Shown: piece by piece, positions 6,130-7,488 of the stretch
How the letters are laid out: every line of letters starts with the position of its first letter
Position numbering within the stretch: position 1 is the first letter of the stretch
Source: Bacteroidota bacterium
GTDB taxonomy: Bacteria > Zhuqueibacterota > Zhuqueibacteria > Zhuqueibacterales > Geothermadaptataceae
NCBI GenBank assembly: GCA_011375275.1
Contig: DRLW01000687.1
Coordinates: forward strand, 1-7,488
Direction: 5' to 3'
Length of the DNA: 7,488 bases
Program-made: the position numbers and the translations under genes
The notes under the pieces: model-generated
Databases searched by the model: none
The model's input: only the letters and a program-made list of their open reading frames with translations
Told to the model about the DNA's origin: nothing

Positions 6130-6956
6130 TGTGATAACCGCGGTTCGTTTTTTTTATAGTCGTGCCAGCGATCGATGATCGCTTTGATCTGGTCGAGTCC
6201 ATCGGTCAGGGCCGCCGGTCCCGGCTGCAGCAGGTCAGCAGATTTGATTTCATGCAGAAAGCCGTCGCGTACGGCCGGAATTTCCTGCCATCCCGGGCGT
6301 GCAGCCACCTTTTCCGGCCGAAATTTCCGCCCACACCATGAGCCGATGATGATGTCCGGCTGGCGTTCGATCACGACAGCCGGATCGGCGAGGATACGGT
6401 TCCTGGCCAGGCTTTCCCGGGCCAGCTCCGGGAAGCACTCCTGCCCGCCTGCGATTTCGATCAGCTCGGATACCCAGCGAATTCCGGTGATGAGCGGGTC
6501 GTACCACTCCTCAAAATAGACTTTCGGGCGCAGGTCGCGTGCTTGTGTCTGCGCGCGCATGTTGGTGATTTTGTCGCTGATTTTCTCAAGCCAGTGCGTT
6601 GCCTGTTCGTGCTTGCCCACCAGGGCACCGACAGTCTGCACCATGGCGAAAATTTCCTGCACCGAGCGCTGGTTGAAAATCAACACCTGCTTGCCGTGGC
6701 GGATGAGCTCAGCCGCGATGTCTGCCTGGAGATCGGAAAATCCGAGAATGAGGTCCGGATCGAGCGCGAGAATTTTGTCGATTTTTGCCGAAGTAAACGC
6801 GGAAACTTTCGGCTTCTCGTTGCGGGCCTGAGCAGGGCGGACGGTGAACCCGGAAATGCCCACGATCCGGTCCTGCTCACCGAGCAGGTAGAGCAGCTCG
6901 GTCGTCTCCTCTGTCAGGCAGATGATGCGTTTGGGGAGAAAGTCTGCTGAAGTCAT
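6126..6956 (-). CDS. BtuF-like cobalamin-binding protein lacking a signal peptide
   Basis: This 276-residue protein belongs to the periplasmic-binding-protein family that includes BtuF and siderophore-binding proteins. Family blocks seen are RIICLTEETTELLYLLG (10-26), GISGFTVRP (33-41), KPKVSAFTSAKIDKILAL (48-65), YFEEWYDPLITGIRWVSELI (147-166), DIIIGSWCGRKF (201-212) and LHEIKSADLLQPGPAAL (234-250). I recognise these as typical of the group annotated as cobalamin-binding protein. Unlike true BtuF, the N-terminus has no hydrophobic signal or lipobox, so it should stay in the cytoplasm. The ATG at 6956 is chosen because AGGA lies five bases upstream and homology begins there. The frame stays open to 7280, but that extension is Arg-rich and unlike any signal peptide. 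No BtuC or BtuD gene is in view. The stop overlaps the next start by ATGA. Confidence 0.85.
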   Translation of the reverse strand: MTSADFLPKRIICLTEETTELLYLLGEQDRIVGISGFTVRPAQARNEKPKVSAFTSAKIDKILALDPDLILGFSDLQADIAAELIRHGKQVLIFNQRSVQEIFAMVQTVGALVGKHEQATHWLEKISDKITNMRAQTQARDLRPKVYFEEWYDPLITGIRWVSELIEIAGGQECFPELARESLARNRILADPAVVIERQPDIIIGSWCGRKFRPEKVAARPGWQEIPAVRDGFLHEIKSADLLQPGPAALTDGLDQIKAIIDRWHDYKKNEPRLSQ

Positions 6957-7354
6957 ATTTTTCCTGAATAAATATCGTGCCTTGGGGATAACAGAAAATC
7001 TTTCCGGCTCAACGCTTCGCTGCCGGCTCAGGGCTTGCTGTGACCATGGGGTGCGGTTGGGAGCAGCCGGGAAGGTGTGCCGGCCAAGATACGCCAGCAC
7101 GCGGCAAAAAGCAAGAACTCGGAAACGGAGGGTGAGACGGTGGAAAAGCAACAGTGGTCTTGAGCGCGTCATCTCCCGAAAGCGGAATACCGGAATTTCA
7201 TCTTTTCGGTATATGCGAGCGTCGGGGAGAGTCCGGCCTTCCTCAGCGGGGAAACCGGAGTGAGGTGCCGGCGCAGGCACGTGTTGTGCCCGGTCAGGCT
7301 GATTGCTATGGTGCGGCCGCGCTGAGTGAAGTGGATAAGCAGAGTCAAGCCGGG
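6957..7354 (-). other. 398-base non-coding leader upstream of the BtuF-like cluster
   Basis: No gene is credible here. The frame open from 7280 to the BtuF-like start lacks family features. Structure seen: CCGG-TTCC with GGAA-CCGG, imperfect, at 7233-7258; ATACCG (7187-7192) with CGGTAT (7207-7212); and GGCAC (7276-7280) with GTGCC (7286-7290). A direct repeat TGAGCCGG on the minus strand lies shortly before the start. AGGA at 6965-6962 is the ribosome binding site. The stretch probably holds the cluster promoter and perhaps a structured 5' leader. I looked for cobalamin-riboswitch boxes and did not find a convincing set. Confidence 0.5.
7286..7299 (-). repeat. 14-base repeat, copy 2 (inverted relative to 138-151)
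   Basis: Read on the minus strand this is GCCTGACCGGGCAC, identical to 138-151. The seven bases before each copy also share four identities. It lies about 55 bases downstream of the stop of the RsbW-like gene and opens a small hairpin with 7276-7280. Confidence 0.35.
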
Positions 7355-7488
7355 TCAGCGCTTGTGTTCAAAGGAGATCAGAACGCCGTTGCCTTTTTTG
7401 TTGAAGATGACTTTGTCGGAGAGTTCCTGCACCAGGCGCAGGCCGAAGCCGCCCGGCCGTTTGCCGGCTTCGATACGCTTTGCCGTCA
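7355..7488 (-). CDS. C-terminal end of an RsbW-like GHKL ATP-binding protein (partial)
   Basis: Only the last 43 residues and the TGA (7357-7355) are inside the window; the gene continues past the right edge. The piece contains PGGFGLRLVQELSDKV, which is the G2 ATP-lid block and following helix of the small HATPase_c_2 family (RsbW/SpoIIAB-type anti-sigma factors and related serine kinases). It ends with a strand NGVLISFEHKR, as these proteins do. Such proteins bind ATP in the cytoplasm and regulate sigma factors or phosphorylate STAS-domain antagonists, often under a PP2C phosphatase. The gene lies upstream of the BtuF-like cluster on the same strand, but a 398-base gap makes a shared operon doubtful. 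Confidence 0.72.
   Translation of the reverse strand, partial: TAKRIEAGKRPGGFGLRLVQELSDKVIFNKKGNGVLISFEHKR

Noticed and set aside
5026..6159. 377-codon open frame on the plus strand
   Set aside because: It is antisense to the PP-loop and CWC/DUF5522 genes. Those carry exact family motifs; this reading has none.
6957..7280. Extension of the BtuF-like protein by 108 residues
   Set aside because: The extra residues are Arg-rich and unlike a signal peptide or any family domain. ATG 6956 has AGGA at a good distance and family similarity begins there.
6957..7354. Cobalamin riboswitch upstream of the BtuF-like gene
   Set aside because: Fragments such as GATGAAATTCC and CCACTGT on the minus strand recall parts of the consensus, but the terminal GAAGACCTGCC-type box and correct order and spacing are missing.
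1..7488. CRISPR array, tRNA, rRNA, or transposase gene
   Set aside because: I saw no regularly spaced repeats, no tRNA-like cloverleaf and no rRNA blocks. The palindromes are not accompanied by a transposase in this window.

Overview
The window is a moderately GC-rich bacterial segment holding five complete genes and one or two gene ends. The TonB-dependent outer-membrane receptor shows a Gram-negative cell. Its N-terminal carboxypeptidase-regulatory-like domain, and the style of the interspersed palindromic repeats, suggest the FCB group (Bacteroidota, Calditrichota, KSB1-like lineages). That placement is an inference from gene style, not a proven assignment.

Layout, left to right. Bases 1-297 hold a possible gene end (1-74) and a leader with several hairpins. 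The leader ends in a CopY/BlaI-type inverted repeat (222-233), a promoter candidate (244-273) and a strong ribosome binding site (287-291). Bases 298-2532 (+) encode a TonB-dependent receptor with the CxxxM and HxM signature of the OprC/NosA copper-receptor group. Bases 2533-2662 separate two convergent genes and carry a near-perfect 37-base palindrome with a third repeat arm. Bases 2663-4777 (-) encode a P1B-type heavy-metal ATPase, probably subgroup P1B-4. Bases 4778-4986 are a non-coding spacer with two compact hairpins. Bases 4987-6956 (-) hold a three-gene cluster, transcribed leftward: a BtuF-like corrinoid-binding protein without a signal peptide, a Cys-rich CWC plus DUF5522 fusion, and a Dph6-related PP-loop ATPase. 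Bases 6957-7354 are a 398-base non-coding leader with hairpins. Bases 7355-7488 (-) are the C-terminal end of an RsbW-like GHKL ATP-binding protein.

How the genes may work together. The left side looks like regulated copper uptake across the outer membrane. The P1B-4 ATPase would export a divalent metal such as Co, Zn, Cd or Fe from the cytoplasm. The cluster on the right resembles a little-studied set of genes around a cytoplasm-predicted corrinoid-binding protein. It has no BtuC or BtuD permease or ATPase partner in view, and its PP-loop enzyme belongs to a family whose characterised reaction (diphthamide synthesis) does not occur in bacteria. This trio is the best candidate here for an undescribed function. 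A metal theme (copper, cobalt/zinc, cobalamin) joins the window, but shared regulation is not shown.
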